DNA from: Ruegeria discodermiae
Lineage (GTDB): Bacteria > Pseudomonadota > Alphaproteobacteria > Rhodobacterales > Rhodobacteraceae
DNA length: 64,000 nucleotides
Direction: 5' to 3'
Assembly: GCF_030758345.1 (NCBI RefSeq)
Contig: NZ_JAVAMO010000013.1
Location: 1-64,000, forward strand
Shown here: piece after piece, positions 63,217 through 64,000 of the stretch
How positions within the stretch are numbered: position 1 is the first letter of the stretch
Layout of the letters: each line of letters starts with the position of its first letter
Notes under the pieces: generated by a model
The model's input: only the letters and a program-made list of their open reading frames with translations
Told to the model about the DNA's origin: nothing
Databases searched by the model: none
Translations under genes and position numbers: made by a program

Positions 63217-63486
63217 ATGACTCAACGCAGCCTTAAAATCGTGAATGAAAAAGGCCTTCATGCGCGGGCTTCGGCCAAGCTTGTGGAGGTCGTGGAAGGC
63301 TTTGACGCCAGCGCAGAGGTCTCGCGCGACGGGCTATCGGCCGCCGGTGACAGCATTATGGGCCTTTTAATGTTGGCAGCGTCGCGCGGAACCACTATTG
63401 ACGTTGAAACGTCCGGCCCCGATGCTGAGGCGTTGGCAGATGCGCTCGAGGCCCTTGTGGCCGACAAGTTCGGAGAAGGGTTCTGA
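63217..63486 (+). CDS. ptsH: HPr phosphocarrier protein
   Basis: An 89-residue HPr. His15 is in KGLHARASAKLVEV and the regulatory Ser is in AAGDSIMGLLMLAAS, so both EI phosphorylation and HprK phosphorylation sites are present. It is 16 bases after the EIIA gene. Enzyme I (ptsP) is not in the window. Confidence 0.95.
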   Translation: MTQRSLKIVNEKGLHARASAKLVEVVEGFDASAEVSRDGLSAAGDSIMGLLMLAASRGTTIDVETSGPDAEALADALEALVADKFGEGF

Positions 63487-63525
63487 GCGCCGCCGCGAAG
63501 GCGCAAGGAACAGGAAGACCAGAAC

Positions 63526-64000
63526 GTGGCCGACACCGCGCATAACGACAAGACGGCAGTTCTGCCAGAGGCCGAACCCTCCGAAGGCGAGATTTACGAT
63601 CGCCGCACGCTGACCTACGCAAACTCCTTTGATGATCGCTGGACGGCCACCGCGATCCGGGCGATCGAATGGGTGACCGGCAAGATTACGATCCTGCGCA
63701 TGGTCAACAAGTTTGAAAAGCAGAACGAGTATTACCGGGGCCAGAAATTCTGGCGCGGTGCGCTGAATATCATGGGGATCGAATTGCAGACCCCGCCCGA
63801 ACAGATCGCCCGCATTCCCACCGAAGGCCCGGTCGTGGTGGTGGCCAACCACCCGCATGGCATGGTTGACGGCATGATCTTTGCCGACCTGATCGGGCGC
63901 GTGCGGCTGGACTACCGCATTCTGACCCGTTCGGTTTTGACCGGACTGGACGAAGCGGCGACCTCCTTCATGATCCCCGTGCCCTTCCCGCATGACCCCG
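63526..64000 (+). CDS. Lysophospholipid/1-acylglycerol-3-phosphate acyltransferase, 5' part
   Basis: The frame begins with GTG at 63526, after AGGAAGACC, and runs off the end of the window, giving at least 158 residues. It holds a hydrophobic-amphipathic N-terminus and the acyltransferase motif in VVVVANHPHGMVDGMIF, where the His and Asp are separated by five residues (HPHGMVD), a variant of the HX4D box seen in some hemolysin-like acyltransferases. The rest of the gene is beyond the window. Confidence 0.75.
   Translation, partial: MADTAHNDKTAVLPEAEPSEGEIYDRRTLTYANSFDDRWTATAIRAIEWVTGKITILRMVNKFEKQNEYYRGQKFWRGALNIMGIELQTPPEQIARIPTEGPVVVVANHPHGMVDGMIFADLIGRVRLDYRILTRSVLTGLDEAATSFMIPVPFPHDP

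Noticed and set aside
1-64000. CRISPR array
   Set aside because: No regularly spaced direct repeats of 25-40 bases were seen; the only short tandem repeat is the 9-bp one at 44.94 kb, which is coding.

Overview
The window looks like chromosomal DNA of a marine Rhodobacteraceae (Roseobacter-group, Ruegeria-like) alphaproteobacterium. The grounds are the gene families and their order: a petABC bc1 operon, ChvI-ChvG followed by HprK-RapZ-EIIA-HPr, divergent pckA, a RibH2 lumazine synthase behind an FMN riboswitch, a long methylsuccinyl-CoA dehydrogenase, and many TRAP/GntR/FAH-type catabolic genes. The assignment is inference from content; no rRNA or species marker is present.

Region 1 (about 0.4-27.5 kb) is a catabolic accessory region built from several GntR-controlled modules. 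A leftward malonate module (GntR, malonyl-CoA decarboxylase, malonyl-CoA synthetase, dienelactone hydrolase) faces a long rightward operon: FAH-family hydrolase, RutE-like nitroreductase, OsmC, a complete DctPQM TRAP transporter, an intradiol ring-cleavage dioxygenase, and a three-gene exported set (amidohydrolase, YtkA-like protein, di-haem c-type peroxidase). Then come a serine-glyoxylate-type aminotransferase, a large FAD/Fe-S 2-hydroxyacid dehydrogenase with its own GntR, a leftward operon of FAH hydrolase, NMT1-type ABC transporter and Ldh-type dehydrogenase, and a rightward module of fumarylpyruvate-type hydrolase, oxalate-CoA-ligase-like enzyme and PanE-like reductase. Together they suggest uptake and ring cleavage of an oxygenated (probably aromatic) carboxylate, with malonate- and oxalate-type products activated to CoA esters; the substrate is not determined by the sequence.

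Region 2 (about 27.6-38.6 kb) has an island-like character. It holds proteins of unknown function, an orphan NHLP-leader RiPP precursor with its own terminator, a CoiA-like protein, two HNH-like proteins and a complete type I restriction-modification operon (hsdR-hsdM-hsdS). It ends at tRNA-Lys(TTT), whose 3' end faces the island. No integrase and no duplicated tRNA end were seen.

Region 3 (38.7-64 kb) is mostly core genome: dapF-mtaB, petABC with a strong terminator, GST, a PaiB-like flavoprotein with an in-frame 9-bp repeat, FMN riboswitch-ribH, aroC, a divergent SDR/LysR pair, an isolated five-gene ribosomal block (rplB-rpsS-rplV-rpsC-rplP) closed by a terminator, mcd, a TauE-family permease, two small hypothetical or regulatory genes, an NTF2-like gene, pckA, and divergently chvI-chvG-hprK-rapZ-EIIA-ptsH plus the 5' part of an acyltransferase gene.

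The most interesting items are the orphan NHLP precursor at 28.6 kb, the nuclease-rich surroundings of the type I RM operon, the exported amidohydrolase/YtkA/di-haem trio tied to a dioxygenase-TRAP operon, and an SDR lacking the catalytic lysine. All functions were assigned by reading protein sequences by eye; no database search was run.
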